Source of the DNA: JBCCAG01 sp050331115
GTDB taxonomy: Bacteria; Cyanobacteriota; Cyanobacteriia; CAKZMO01
Length of the DNA: 64,000 nt
NCBI GenBank assembly: GCA_050331115.1
Contig: JBHJHD010000048.1
Coordinates: 33,085 to 97,084, forward strand
Reading direction: 5' to 3'
Shown here: piece after piece, positions 8,545 through 16,895 of the stretch
Layout: each line of letters opens with the position of its first letter
Numbering within the stretch: the stretch's first letter is position 1
The notes under the pieces: generated by a model
Told to the model about the DNA's origin: nothing
Databases searched by the model: none
What the model saw: the letters and a program-made list of their open reading frames with translations, nothing else
Made by a program: the position numbers and the translations under genes

Positions 8545-9546
8545 CGCGATCGCTTTATCTCAGTAAATTAATTTGCACTTGAGCCAGTAATGTTTCGGCC
8601 CTGGCAGCCTTGAGCCCTGACAGCTCTTAGCCCGATAGCCTCTGGCTTAAACATCTAGCTCCAATATCTAGCCCTACCTAGCAGCCATCAGTCATGGTTT
8701 TACCGCAGCTCTGGCATGAGTCCTAAATGGTCCGAGCTGGCTGCCGCGAGCTTGGGCATGAGCCTAGCGTTGGCTGTGCTGCGGCAACTCTACTAAATCT
8801 GGGCCAACCCCACTAAACCCAGTAGGCTCTAGCGGACAGATTCGACCCTCCGCCCATAAAACTCCCGCCAATGTGATGTAAATAAGCCTTGCCGAGAGAA
8901 TCATAGATATTTGTCTGAGCTTAGCTTCTAGCTTACCAGCGAACGGGGCGATGAATAAACGCCGCTAAAAACATCTCCGCTAGGCGCTATAGGCGGTTCT
9001 ACAGACATCCTGTGCACCACATCCTTGCACCGTGCGAACGAGTCATCATAACGCTCCATCGACGGAGCCTATACCGCTGAAACCCGTAACTTCATGAAGC
9101 GCAGAGAAGCTCTCACCCCAGGCGCTGCTGCAATTTGCTGCTGTGATTTGCTGTCCCGAGCTACACATCGCGAGCTATATGCATGAAAAAATATCCAAAA
9201 AGGAACCTGCGAAAACGTCTACACCAAAACGGTCGGAGCAACTGTTTTAAATCATTAAAAATAGTCAACAAGCAACTCGGCCTGTCACCATTTGTCGCTT
9301 GCTCGAAGCAATTGCACCCTTTACCTGTATATGAGGCTGGCTTATTGGAGGAATTTGAAATAATCATTCTAGGTTATATTGCCAAAGGTCAGAGCGGACC
9401 TGTATTCTTGAGTTTGGTAATTTTTAATTCACGTTTCTCTGGAGACCCTTGAGCAAGAGCATGAGGCAAAGCTGTGCTAATTGTTTGCCGATCTTCTTCA
9501 GAGATTCAGACCAAACTTTGCGTATTAAGCTTTAGGAGACTAAGTA
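8545..9546. promoter_or_regulatory. 1-kb divergent intergenic region between ndhF4 and ccmK2
   Basis: No supported gene. The ndhF4 half is GC-richer with repeated AGCC/TAGC-type words; the ccmK2 half (from ~9180) is AT-rich and should hold the ccm promoter and a long leader. A good ribosome-binding site (AGGAG, 9534-9538) precedes ccmK2. Short ORFs on both strands around 9160-9450 have no ribosome site or recognisable family and were not accepted. I could not identify a convincing CmpR/NdhR operator by eye. Confidence 0.6.
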
Positions 9547-9855
9547 ATGCCAATTGCAGTTGGAATGGTAGAAACTCTCGGATTTCCCGCCGTCGTCGAG
9601 GCCGCTGACGCCATGGTGAAGGCTGCCCGGGTCACGCTAGTGGGCTATGAGAAGATCGGAAGCGGCCGGGTTACGGTAATTGTTCGAGGAGACGTCTCCG
9701 AAGTGCAGGCATCCGTTGCCGCTGGTATTGACAACGCGAAGCGCGTCAATGGCGGCGAGGTTCTATCGACTCACATCATCGCTCGTCCGCACGAAAACCT
9801 GGAGTATGTCTTGCCGATCCGGTATACCGAGGCGGTAGAGCAGTTTAGGAGCTAG
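9547..9855 (+). CDS. ccmK2: Carboxysome shell hexamer protein CcmK2
   Basis: 102-residue single-domain bacterial microcompartment (BMC) protein, nearly textbook CcmK2: MPIAVGMVETLGFPAVVEA at the start, the pore-lining KIGSGRVTV loop and the conserved ending YVLPIRYTEAVEQFR. It forms hexamers that tile the facets of the beta-carboxysome shell. AGGAG lies 8 bases upstream of the ATG. Only one ccmK is present here; many cyanobacteria carry ccmK1 and ccmK2 in tandem at this position. Confidence 0.98.
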   Translation: MPIAVGMVETLGFPAVVEAADAMVKAARVTLVGYEKIGSGRVTVIVRGDVSEVQASVAAGIDNAKRVNGGEVLSTHIIARPHENLEYVLPIRYTEAVEQFRS

Positions 9856-10016
9856 GCGCTTTTGCTGAGTTCTGCTGCGTCAAATGCAGAGGCGATCGCT
9901 TTGGGCTTTGCCCTAAGTACCGCTGTGGTGGGGGCAAGCGGTATTCTGCTGGCTTGTCCTTGCCGCCTTGTTTCAAGTGCGGCGCCGGTAAATTTTATGA
10001 TGGGGCAAACTGTTCG

Positions 10017-10319
10017 ATGCGAATTGCTAAAGTTCGCGGCACCGTTGTAAGCACTCAAAAAGAGCAAAGCTTAACGGGAGTCAAGTTTCTTTTGGTGCAG
10101 TTTGTTGACGAAAGCGGCAATGAGCTAGACGAGTACGAGGTGGCGGCCGACAACGTCGGCGCGGGCGTTAGCGAGTGGGTCTTGGTCTGCCGAGGCAGCG
10201 CAGCCCGCCAGTTTGACAGCGGGGAACGCCGTCCATTAGACGCGTTGGTTGTTGGTATTATAGATACGATAAGCGTCGACCGGGAATTCTTGTACAGCAA
10301 GCGTGAGCAAGACCAATAG
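10017..10319 (+). CDS. ccmL: Carboxysome shell vertex protein CcmL
   Basis: 100 residues of the CcmL/EutN pentamer family, which caps shell vertices. The start is taken at ATG 10017 (MRIAKVRGTVVSTQKE), which matches the family's normal N-terminus; an upstream TTG in the same frame would add 21 unrelated residues. The family pattern DALVVGIIDTISVD is near the C-terminus. It lies 161 bases after ccmK2 in the same direction. Confidence 0.97.
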   Translation: MRIAKVRGTVVSTQKEQSLTGVKFLLVQFVDESGNELDEYEVAADNVGAGVSEWVLVCRGSAARQFDSGERRPLDALVVGIIDTISVDREFLYSKREQDQ

Positions 10320-10585
10320 CGCCCGATAGCCTAAATGCTCTTTCCTCAGCAGTTTGGCTGACTCGCGTAAAGTTTGTTTAACGTCCCTAGGGGTGCTAGC
10401 GGAGTCTAGATCCGATGTGCGGTATCTTGACTGTAGCTTCTAGGTGTAGGATTCGCAGCCTGGCTGTATTGCCCGCAGCAAGTGGTTATTGACCCGCAGC
10501 ACGTCTGTTTATGCGCAGTAAAGCTTAGGCAACGGGGTTACCGCAAATAGCCAGCACGCGATCGCCCGCTACACAGGAGAGAGAT

Positions 10586-12700
10586 ATGACGGCTCAAGGT
10601 TCGACTGCTCCACCGACGTCTTGGTCAAAGGATCTGGCACAGCCCACAATCCACGGGACGGCCTATGTGCACGCCTTCTCTAACGTTGTGGGAGATGTGC
10701 ACGTGGGCGAGAACGTCTTGATCGCGCCAGGAACCTCTATTCGCGCTGATCAGGGCACGCCGTTTCACATCGGTGAGAGCAGCAACGTCCAGGATGGCGT
10801 CGTTATTCACGGGCTTGAGCACGGACGGGTCGTGGGGGACGACGGCAAAAACTATTCCGTGTGGATAGGGAAAAACATCTCTATCACTCACATGTGTCTC
10901 ATCTATGGTCCGGCCTACATTGGGGAAAACTGCTTCATTGGGTTTCGCTCGACAATTTTCAACGCCCGAGTGGGGCACGGCTGCATCGTCATGATGCATA
11001 CCCTAATTCAAGATGTGGAGATTCCGGCAGGGAAATATGTGCCCTCGGGCTCCGTCATTACGCGGCAGGAGCAGGCGGAGCGTCTGCCTGATGTTCAGCA
11101 AATAGACGCTGAATTTGCCAATCAAATGATCAACGTTAACGACGCTTTGCGACGCGGCTATCGCTGTGCTGAGGATATTGGCTGTATTACAGCCATCCGC
11201 AAAGAACTGGAACAGAGCTATCAATCCAACCAACACACTATGACTACCCTACCCAACGCAACTGCTACTCACGCAGGCCAAGCCGCTCACCTTAACTCCA
11301 GCGTGGTTTCTCAAGTGCGGCAGCTGATTGCCCAAGGCTACCGCGTCAGTGCGGAAGTTGCCGATCGCCGTCGTTTTCAAACCTCCTCTTGGCACAGCTA
11401 CTCCCTGGGTCAATCCACCCGTGAAAACGATATGATTGCTGCCCTAGAGCGTTGCTTAGCAGAGCACGAGGGAGACTACGTTCGCCTTTTAGGGGTTGAT
11501 ACGCGCTCGAAGCGACGCGTGCTTGAAGAAATTATCCAGCGCCCCGGAGACAAGCCCGGCACAACGACGTTTTCTACAAAGGAGATCAAGCGAAACGTCC
11601 GCTCTAGCGCGAACCAGAATGGAGGCGGCTATGGGCGGGGACGGTCCGGCCCCCTTAAGCCTCAGGTGGTTGACCAAGTTAGGCAGCTGCTCAGCCAGGG
11701 CTATCGCATCGGTATGGAGCACGCGGATGCACGGCGGTTCCGCACCTCATCGTGGCATACCTGCCCGCCCATAAACTCTAGCCGCGAGTCTGAGGCGTTC
11801 TCTGCCCTAGAGCAGTGCTTGGCTGAGCACCAGGGTGAGTACGTTCGCCTCATCGGAATTGATACTCAAGCCAAGCGCCGAGTGCTAGAGATGATTGTGC
11901 AGCGCCCCGGCGACGATACCGGCGGTCAAACGCCGCTGACCCATCCTGCAGGCTATAGCGGAGGCTCCAGCCAGTCGGGCAACGGCTACGCCAAGCCGCG
12001 CCAGTCTTCCTCAAATTACCAGTCTTCCTCAAATTATTCGTCATCAAGCTATTCTTCTTCAGGCTCAATTGACGGCGATGTCGTGCAGCAGGTGCGCGGC
12101 CTGCTGTCTCAGGGCTATCGCATCGGTATGGAGCACGCGGATGCGCGGCGGTTCCGCACCTCATCGTGGCACACCTGCCCACCCATCGACTCTAGCCGCG
12201 AATCTGAGGTGCTCTCTGCCCTAGAGCAGTGCTTGGCTGAGCACCAGGGTGAGTACGTTCGCCTGATTGGCATCGACCCTCAGGCCAAGCGGCGGGTGTT
12301 GGAAACCATTGTGCAGCGGCCCAATGGCTCGACGTTGAAGTCTCAGCCCCAGTACAGGCCTGCCGCCGCCGCCACAAGCGGCAAAAAGACTGCATCCAAC
12401 GGCTACAGCGCGCCCTACAGCAGTTCGGTCAGCAGCCAGCGGCTAGAGTCTGAGACGATCAATCAGATCAAGTCTCTGCTGGCGCAGGGCAACCGCATCG
12501 GCACTGAGCATGCTAACGCTCGCCGCTTCCAAACCTCATCTTGGAGAAGCTGTTCTCCTATCGAGTCGACCCAGCTTTCTCAAGTGGTGAAGGAGCTAGA
12601 AAGCTGTATGGCAGAACACGCCGGTGAATATGTCCGACTCCTTGGCATTGATCCCAAGGCGAATCGCCGGGTTCTCGAGACGATCATTCAGCGCCCTTAA
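10586..12700 (+). CDS. ccmM: Carboxysome assembly protein CcmM with four RbcS-like domains
   Basis: 704 residues: an N-terminal gamma-carbonic-anhydrase-like left-handed beta helix (~15-205), then four RbcS-like (SSUL) modules (~238-322, 355-435, 490-575, 620-704) joined by Ser/Gln-rich linkers. It bridges Rubisco and the shell. In the anhydrase domain His75 and His102 are in place and Cys194/Cys200, the pair that activates the Thermosynechococcus enzyme, are present. Residue 107, the third zinc-ligand His in active homologues, is Tyr (TAT at 10904-10906). SSUL2-4 each keep two Cys 18 residues apart, the redox pair known in S. elongatus; SSUL1 lacks the first. AGGAGAG precedes the ATG. SSUL2 and SSUL3 DNA is near-identical, indicating recent internal duplication. 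Confidence 0.97.
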   Translation: MTAQGSTAPPTSWSKDLAQPTIHGTAYVHAFSNVVGDVHVGENVLIAPGTSIRADQGTPFHIGESSNVQDGVVIHGLEHGRVVGDDGKNYSVWIGKNISITHMCLIYGPAYIGENCFIGFRSTIFNARVGHGCIVMMHTLIQDVEIPAGKYVPSGSVITRQEQAERLPDVQQIDAEFANQMINVNDALRRGYRCAEDIGCITAIRKELEQSYQSNQHTMTTLPNATATHAGQAAHLNSSVVSQVRQLIAQGYRVSAEVADRRRFQTSSWHSYSLGQSTRENDMIAALERCLAEHEGDYVRLLGVDTRSKRRVLEEIIQRPGDKPGTTTFSTKEIKRNVRSSANQNGGGYGRGRSGPLKPQVVDQVRQLLSQGYRIGMEHADARRFRTSSWHTCPPINSSRESEAFSALEQCLAEHQGEYVRLIGIDTQAKRRVLEMIVQRPGDDTGGQTPLTHPAGYSGGSSQSGNGYAKPRQSSSNYQSSSNYSSSSYSSSGSIDGDVVQQVRGLLSQGYRIGMEHADARRFRTSSWHTCPPIDSSRESEVLSALEQCLAEHQGEYVRLIGIDPQAKRRVLETIVQRPNGSTLKSQPQYRPAAAATSGKKTASNGYSAPYSSSVSSQRLESETINQIKSLLAQGNRIGTEHANARRFQTSSWRSCSPIESTQLSQVVKELESCMAEHAGEYVRLLGIDPKANRRVLETIIQRP
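11240..12700 (+). other. ccmM: Probable internal start giving short CcmM (M35 type)
   Basis: In S. elongatus a short CcmM containing only SSUL modules is made from an internal start after the anhydrase domain. Here an in-frame ATG at codon 219 sits in the linker just before SSUL1, with a purine-rich GGAACAGAG 24-32 bases upstream. It would yield 486 residues with all four modules. The position is right, but the ribosome site is weak and distant. Confidence 0.4.
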
Positions 12701-12771
12701 GTCCCCTCATCAGGCAGGCAATCTAGCTGTGCCTGAAATCAGCCCTCGCCCCGAACTTGATAACCTTATCT

Positions 12772-13344
12772 ATGGATGCGCCTTCCAACTTGAGACGCGA
12801 CTCCTGCTTTTACGTCAGCGGCGACGTTCAGGTTCATCCCTCAGCGGCGATCGCCCCTGGCGCATTTCTTCAGGCAGATGCAGGCAGTCGCCTCGTGATT
12901 GGACCAGGCGTTTCCGTCGGGTCGGGAGTGCTGCTCCATGCTCAAGACGGAGTGCTATCCCTGGCCGCTCGGGTTACACTGGGGACAGGCGTTCTAGTGA
13001 TGGGTCAAGGGCGAATCGGGGCAGGGGCCTGCGTTGGTGCCAATACGACGCTGCTATTTAAGGTCGCGGTCGAGCCAGATCAGCTGATCCCAGCTGGTTC
13101 TATCGTCGGTGGTGAGCAGGTATTCGACGGTCAGGCTTTACTCGGGGATATCTTCGTTGAGGGATCTCGCTTGGAGGCAGCGCCGCCCAAGGACGAGCCT
13201 ACAGGTGACCCTCCTATAGAGGGCTCTACAGCGCCCTCTGACGGGGTAGCCCAGGCTCAGCGCTCGACCCAGGTCTATGGCCGGGTGGTGGTAGAGCGGC
13301 TCATGCGCATGATGTCTTCGCGGCAGCCGCTAGATAGAACTTAG
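12772..13344 (+). CDS. ccmN: Carboxysome assembly protein CcmN
   Basis: 190 residues from ATG 12772 (a TTG at 12757 in the same frame is less likely). The N-terminal two thirds show hexapeptide-repeat periodicity (GPGVSVGSGVLLHAQDG, LGTGVLVMGQGRIGAG), followed by a Pro/Ser/Glu linker and a C-terminal amphipathic helix VYGRVVVERLMRMM. That is the CcmN layout, in which the hexapeptide domain binds CcmM and the terminal encapsulation peptide binds CcmK2, linking the Rubisco core to the shell. It is 71 bases after ccmM. Confidence 0.95.
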   Translation: MDAPSNLRRDSCFYVSGDVQVHPSAAIAPGAFLQADAGSRLVIGPGVSVGSGVLLHAQDGVLSLAARVTLGTGVLVMGQGRIGAGACVGANTTLLFKVAVEPDQLIPAGSIVGGEQVFDGQALLGDIFVEGSRLEAAPPKDEPTGDPPIEGSTAPSDGVAQAQRSTQVYGRVVVERLMRMMSSRQPLDRT

Positions 13345-13385
13345 CCGGTGCCTCGCGATCGCGTCGAGGCAGTGATGATAGAGAC

Positions 13386-14210
13386 ATGGCGAATATGGCG
13401 TCTGAAATAGAGTCCCGATCGATAGCGGCCCAGCGGCACCCCGACTTTGCCAACATGGCGCTTGGCCTTGTGTCCACCTGCAGCTTTCCAGCCATCATCG
13501 GCACGGCAGACATGATGCTCAAGTCTGCAGGGGTGACCCTGGTGGGCTACGAAAAGATCGGCAGCGGCTACTGCACCGCCGTAGTGCGGGGGCGCTTTTC
13601 CGATGTTCAAATTGCGGTGGAGAGCGGCGCTGAAACCGCGCAGCAGTTTGGTCAATTCGTCTCTAAATCCGTCATTCCCCGGCCGCTACCCAACCTAGAC
13701 GCGGTGCTGCCCATCGGCAGTAAGCTGGCGCGGCTCATGGAAGATCGGGGCTACAGCCGCCTGAGCAAGCAAGCGGTAGGGCTGCTAGAAACTCGCGGCT
13801 TTCCGGCGATGGTGGGCGCTGCCGATGCCATGCTCAAGTCTGCTGAGGTTCACCTTGCCTCCTACGAGCTTATTGGCTCAGGCCTCTGCACCGCCATCAT
13901 TCGCGGTAACGTGGCCGATGTAACTATCGCCATCGAGCGAGGCATGCAGGAGGCGGAGCGCATTGGCGAGCTGCATTCGGTGATGATAATTCCCAGGCCC
14001 TTAGAAGACCTGGAGCACACCCTACCAACCGCGAGCTGCTGGCTCGATCAGCCCCTCTCGCTGCCGCTGACCCTCAAAGAGAAGCTTCAGGAAAAAGTTG
14101 AGCTTCCCGATCTGCGAGCGCTACCCACCGAAGAGGCGGTCGAGGTCGAAATTCCTCAGGCGCAGCCTCAGGCGCGGCAGATGAACGCTCAAGATGAGGA
14201 GAGCCCGTAG
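13386..14210 (+). CDS. ccmO: Tandem-BMC carboxysome shell protein CcmO
   Basis: 274 residues with two BMC domains (~24-115 and ~127-217), each carrying the loop around KIGSGYCTAVVRG or LIGSGLCTAIIRG, then an acidic Gln/Glu-rich tail. This is the standard CcmO fusion required for carboxysome shell closure and the last gene of the ccmKLMNO cluster. Met1 and Met4 are both possible starts. The gene converges on the L,D-transpeptidase gene 25 bases downstream. Confidence 0.96.
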   Translation: MANMASEIESRSIAAQRHPDFANMALGLVSTCSFPAIIGTADMMLKSAGVTLVGYEKIGSGYCTAVVRGRFSDVQIAVESGAETAQQFGQFVSKSVIPRPLPNLDAVLPIGSKLARLMEDRGYSRLSKQAVGLLETRGFPAMVGAADAMLKSAEVHLASYELIGSGLCTAIIRGNVADVTIAIERGMQEAERIGELHSVMIIPRPLEDLEHTLPTASCWLDQPLSLPLTLKEKLQEKVELPDLRALPTEEAVEVEIPQAQPQARQMNAQDEESP

Positions 14211-14235
14211 CCTGTAATAGAATTGCCTGAACAAG

Positions 14236-14979
14236 CTACTGCTGAACAGCGATCGCGGCCCCCAGCGGCAGCACGGCATAGAGGGCCTGCACGTCTGAGT
14301 TGCGCATGCGAATGCAGCCGTGGGAGACGGCCTGGCCGATGGCCTCAACTTGATTGGTGCCGTGAAAGCCGATTTGATGGGTCCCGTTGCTCCAAAACCC
14401 GATCCAATGGCTGCCCAGCGGGTTATCCGCGCCCGGCGGCACGAGCTCTCGGGTGAAGGGGTGCCGCCATGTCGGGTTTTCCTGCTTTTCAATAATCTTG
14501 AACTCACCCACTGGCGTCTCCCAATGCTGTCGACCAACCGCAATCGGGTAGTCCGCTAGCGCCTGGTCGCCCCGGTAGAGATAGACGCGGCGATCGCTCA
14601 AATCTACAACCGCTAAATTTGCCGTTTCAGCAGGTCGGCCTTGACCTGCGGGTAGCGTATTGACCATGGATCGAGCCACCGGCAAAACCGTAGGCGTCAC
14701 GGGCTGCACCCGTGGGGAAGCGGCAGAACTCTCGGGCCGGCGACCGACTAACGGCAGCCAGCGGGATGATTTTAAGGGGGTAAAGGGGGCCAGTAGGTCA
14801 GGGGATCGGATAAGGGTTTGGTTTTGCGCCTGGGTAACCCGGGGTGGGGTAACGCTCGCCTGGGCTAGCGGACCAGTGGACGAAACGCTGGAGTAAACGC
14901 GCCCAGCAAACAGCAGCCCGGCCGCTAAAAAGCAAAGCGCCGAGAAGGCTTGAGTTATGGACTCAGTTCGTCCCATCAA
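14236..14979 (-). CDS. L,D-transpeptidase (YkuD family), exported
   Basis: 247 residues. An N-terminal hydrophobic segment (~8-25) suggests a signal anchor. The YkuD catalytic domain (~115-245) has the signature HGT...SHGCIRM with the nucleophilic Cys near residue 226, plus VGEFKI. Such enzymes form 3-3 cross-links in peptidoglycan or attach partners to it, acting in the periplasm. The middle (~40-110) is a Pro/Thr/Ser-rich linker. No gene is adjacent on the same strand close enough to define an operon. Confidence 0.9.
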   Translation of the reverse strand: MMGRTESITQAFSALCFLAAGLLFAGRVYSSVSSTGPLAQASVTPPRVTQAQNQTLIRSPDLLAPFTPLKSSRWLPLVGRRPESSAASPRVQPVTPTVLPVARSMVNTLPAGQGRPAETANLAVVDLSDRRVYLYRGDQALADYPIAVGRQHWETPVGEFKIIEKQENPTWRHPFTRELVPPGADNPLGSHWIGFWSNGTHQIGFHGTNQVEAIGQAVSHGCIRMRNSDVQALYAVLPLGAAIAVQQ

Positions 14980-15004
14980 AGGTTAAACGCCCAACGCAAT
15001 CGTG

Positions 15005-16474
15005 CTACACGTCAATCAAAATGTTGCTGTCTCCAGCACTCCCGCGGCCGTGGTGCACTGTCTTCACCCATTTTAAGCGCTTCGGCCGGATTGAGATACG
15101 AATTGAGGTGCTAGCGATGACCACCATCCAGTGAAGCATGTAGACAGTGGTGTGCAGGCTGCGCAGCAGGATAACCATGCCAGCGGCTAGCCTTTGGGCC
15201 GACAGCTCAGGGGCGGTAGACATTTGCGGCGCGGCCCAGCGCTCTGCCGCAGAGAAGCTGGGCCGCGCGCCGGCGTGGGTAGCCCGGTAGAGCCGCCACT
15301 GGCGCAGGGAAGCGCTGACGATTGAGAAGCTCGTGGCCGCGGTGGTCATAGCGCCAAACACCGGTAGCCGGTTCCGCGCGATCGCCATCGCCAAATCGGG
15401 TAGCGCAGCGGTAGGAATGAGATATTGAATAATCCAAAATACCAGCAGGTCTACGTTTTTCCGCCTCCCAAGCCGGTTTTGAGCAATCAGCCGCCAGTAG
15501 TCTAAATAGCGCTGATAGCCCCCTTCAGCCCAGCGGTTTCGCTGGTGCCAGAGGCCAGTGATGCCTGTAACGCCTTCCTCCTCCACAGCGGGGTCCGACA
15601 GATGTAGGATATCCCACTGGTTGAGGTGCAGCCGCAGGGTCAAGTCGAGATCGTCGGTAATCGTCTCTTCATTCCAGCCGTGGCAGTCTTCAATGGCGGC
15701 GCGGCGGACAAACTGACCGTTACCCCGCAGTTCTCCTAAGCCCCCCATCGCGATGCGGCGCTCTTGTACAGAGCTGTCGAGCAGCATTTCCCCGTTTTGG
15801 GCGCGAGTCCAGAAGTTGACGGGCCAGTTGGCGATCGCTTTGCGGACCTGCACCGCCCCAATGTGAGCCTGATCGAACAGGGGCACCACGCGACGCAGCA
15901 GATCGCTGGGAACCCGGGCATCGGCGTCAAATACGGCCATAATGTCGGCCTGGGTCAGCGGCCAGACTTCGTTTAAGGCCCCCGACTTACCGCCTCCGGA
16001 ATTTTCGGGCCGATGAATGACGTTGAGATTGGGGTAGACCTGGCGCAGCCGGTCTAAAATCTGCGGAGTTTTGTCGGTACTGTAGTCGTCGATCAGCCAG
16101 ACGTCGTAATGCTCGTCGGGATAGTCTAAGCTGCACAGGTTTTTGATCAGATCGGCAATGACGGTTTCTTCGTCTTTGGCGGCGACCAGTAGAGAGATAT
16201 AGGGGTAATCAGCGTGCTCCCCTAAGGGCTCTGGCATTGCTAGAGGGCGGGTAAAGACCGCTCTAACAAGGTGTACGCTCACCAGCGCCGTCAGGCCAAT
16301 CACGATCCAGGAGCCTCCGGGAACGATGTGAAGCGCCACGGTGCTGCTCCAGACCGCCGTTAAGGTTACCGCCGCTTTGCGGCGGCGGCCGAGTAGCCCG
16401 GACTTAAATGGATTCTCTGTGGAGGGATCGTCAGTTTGGCGGCTTAGATCAGAGGTCTCAGACAGTCCCGGCAT
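15005..16474 (-). CDS. mgdA: Beta-monoglucosyldiacylglycerol synthase (GT2)
   Basis: 489 residues of glycosyltransferase family 2: N-terminal membrane helices (~35-75), a GT-A domain with the UDP/metal motifs IDDYSTD and DADARV, the TDDLDL acid motif and QRNRWAEGG (Q-x-x-RW), and C-terminal membrane helices. The whole pattern matches Synechocystis MGlcDG synthase, which transfers glucose from UDP-glucose to diacylglycerol as the first step of galactolipid synthesis in cyanobacteria. A processive polysaccharide synthase is the alternative, but the lineup through the C-terminal helices (FWIIQYLIPTAALPDLAMA) favours MgdA. Confidence 0.88.
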   Translation of the reverse strand: MPGLSETSDLSRQTDDPSTENPFKSGLLGRRRKAAVTLTAVWSSTVALHIVPGGSWIVIGLTALVSVHLVRAVFTRPLAMPEPLGEHADYPYISLLVAAKDEETVIADLIKNLCSLDYPDEHYDVWLIDDYSTDKTPQILDRLRQVYPNLNVIHRPENSGGGKSGALNEVWPLTQADIMAVFDADARVPSDLLRRVVPLFDQAHIGAVQVRKAIANWPVNFWTRAQNGEMLLDSSVQERRIAMGGLGELRGNGQFVRRAAIEDCHGWNEETITDDLDLTLRLHLNQWDILHLSDPAVEEEGVTGITGLWHQRNRWAEGGYQRYLDYWRLIAQNRLGRRKNVDLLVFWIIQYLIPTAALPDLAMAIARNRLPVFGAMTTAATSFSIVSASLRQWRLYRATHAGARPSFSAAERWAAPQMSTAPELSAQRLAAGMVILLRSLHTTVYMLHWMVVIASTSIRISIRPKRLKWVKTVHHGRGSAGDSNILIDV

Positions 16475-16895
16475 GTGAGTTAACTCGGCGATGACAACAA
16501 CAACCCTGAGCTGAGGCGGCGACAGAAACTTGATTGCTTATCGCGCCAGCAATGCGATCTAGCGGCTGGCCACAGGTAAACGGTGTTAGGGTTCGCCCCC
16601 AAGCCGCGTCGTTTATCTATGGCTTCCTACTTACTGCAGACTAAAGGTTGACAAGGGTATTTTAACGCTGGACCCGCCGACAATTTTGCTCCCCTGCCGT
16701 TTCGGCAAGTTTTCCACAGGGAACACCGGCTTTTCCACAGGCATACGGACGTTTTCCACAGATCTATCTGCAGAGGTATACAGGTCAGATGGCGAGTTTA
16801 CGCTGCTGACAACCTGTTTTGGGGATGCTCGGCTGGTTGATTTGTACAGGCAACTCCGCTTTGTCGGGGTTAGGTTTAGCCCGGCGCGATCGCCG
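16475..16895. other. Intergenic region between guaA and mgdA with DnaA boxes
   Basis: 421 bases without a gene. It holds three phased DnaA boxes (separate entry) and a TTGACA at 16648-16653 with no matching -10 at 17 bases. Short ORFs here translate the box repeat and are not genes. Both flanking genes read leftward, so this is the 5' region of mgdA. Confidence 0.6.
16710..16760 (+). promoter_or_regulatory. Three DnaA boxes at exact 21-bp spacing
   Basis: TTTTCCACA occurs at 16710-16718, 16731-16739 and 16752-16760, in the same orientation and exactly 21 bases apart (two helical turns). TTTTCCACA is the established DnaA box of cyanobacteria. Same-face phasing suggests cooperative DnaA binding. 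Only three boxes are present and no dnaN/dnaA is nearby, so a regulatory or titration site is more likely than the replication origin. Confidence 0.7.

Noticed and set aside
8850..8880. ATTCGA-containing stretch resembling a tRNA T-loop
   Set aside because: The flanking arm does not pair and no acceptor or anticodon stem can be drawn. No tRNA was found in the window.
9160..9452. Overlapping 68-89 aa ORFs on both strands in the ndhF4-ccmK2 gap
   Set aside because: No ribosome site, no family resemblance, and the two strands overlap each other; the DNA reads as a promoter/leader region.
11300..12700. Long near-identical direct repeats in DNA
   Set aside because: They are the repeated RbcS-like domains inside ccmM, not a mobile element or CRISPR.
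16710..16760. Chromosome replication origin
   Set aside because: Only three boxes, no dnaN or dnaA nearby and no AT-rich unwinding element adjacent. Reported as DnaA-binding sites only.
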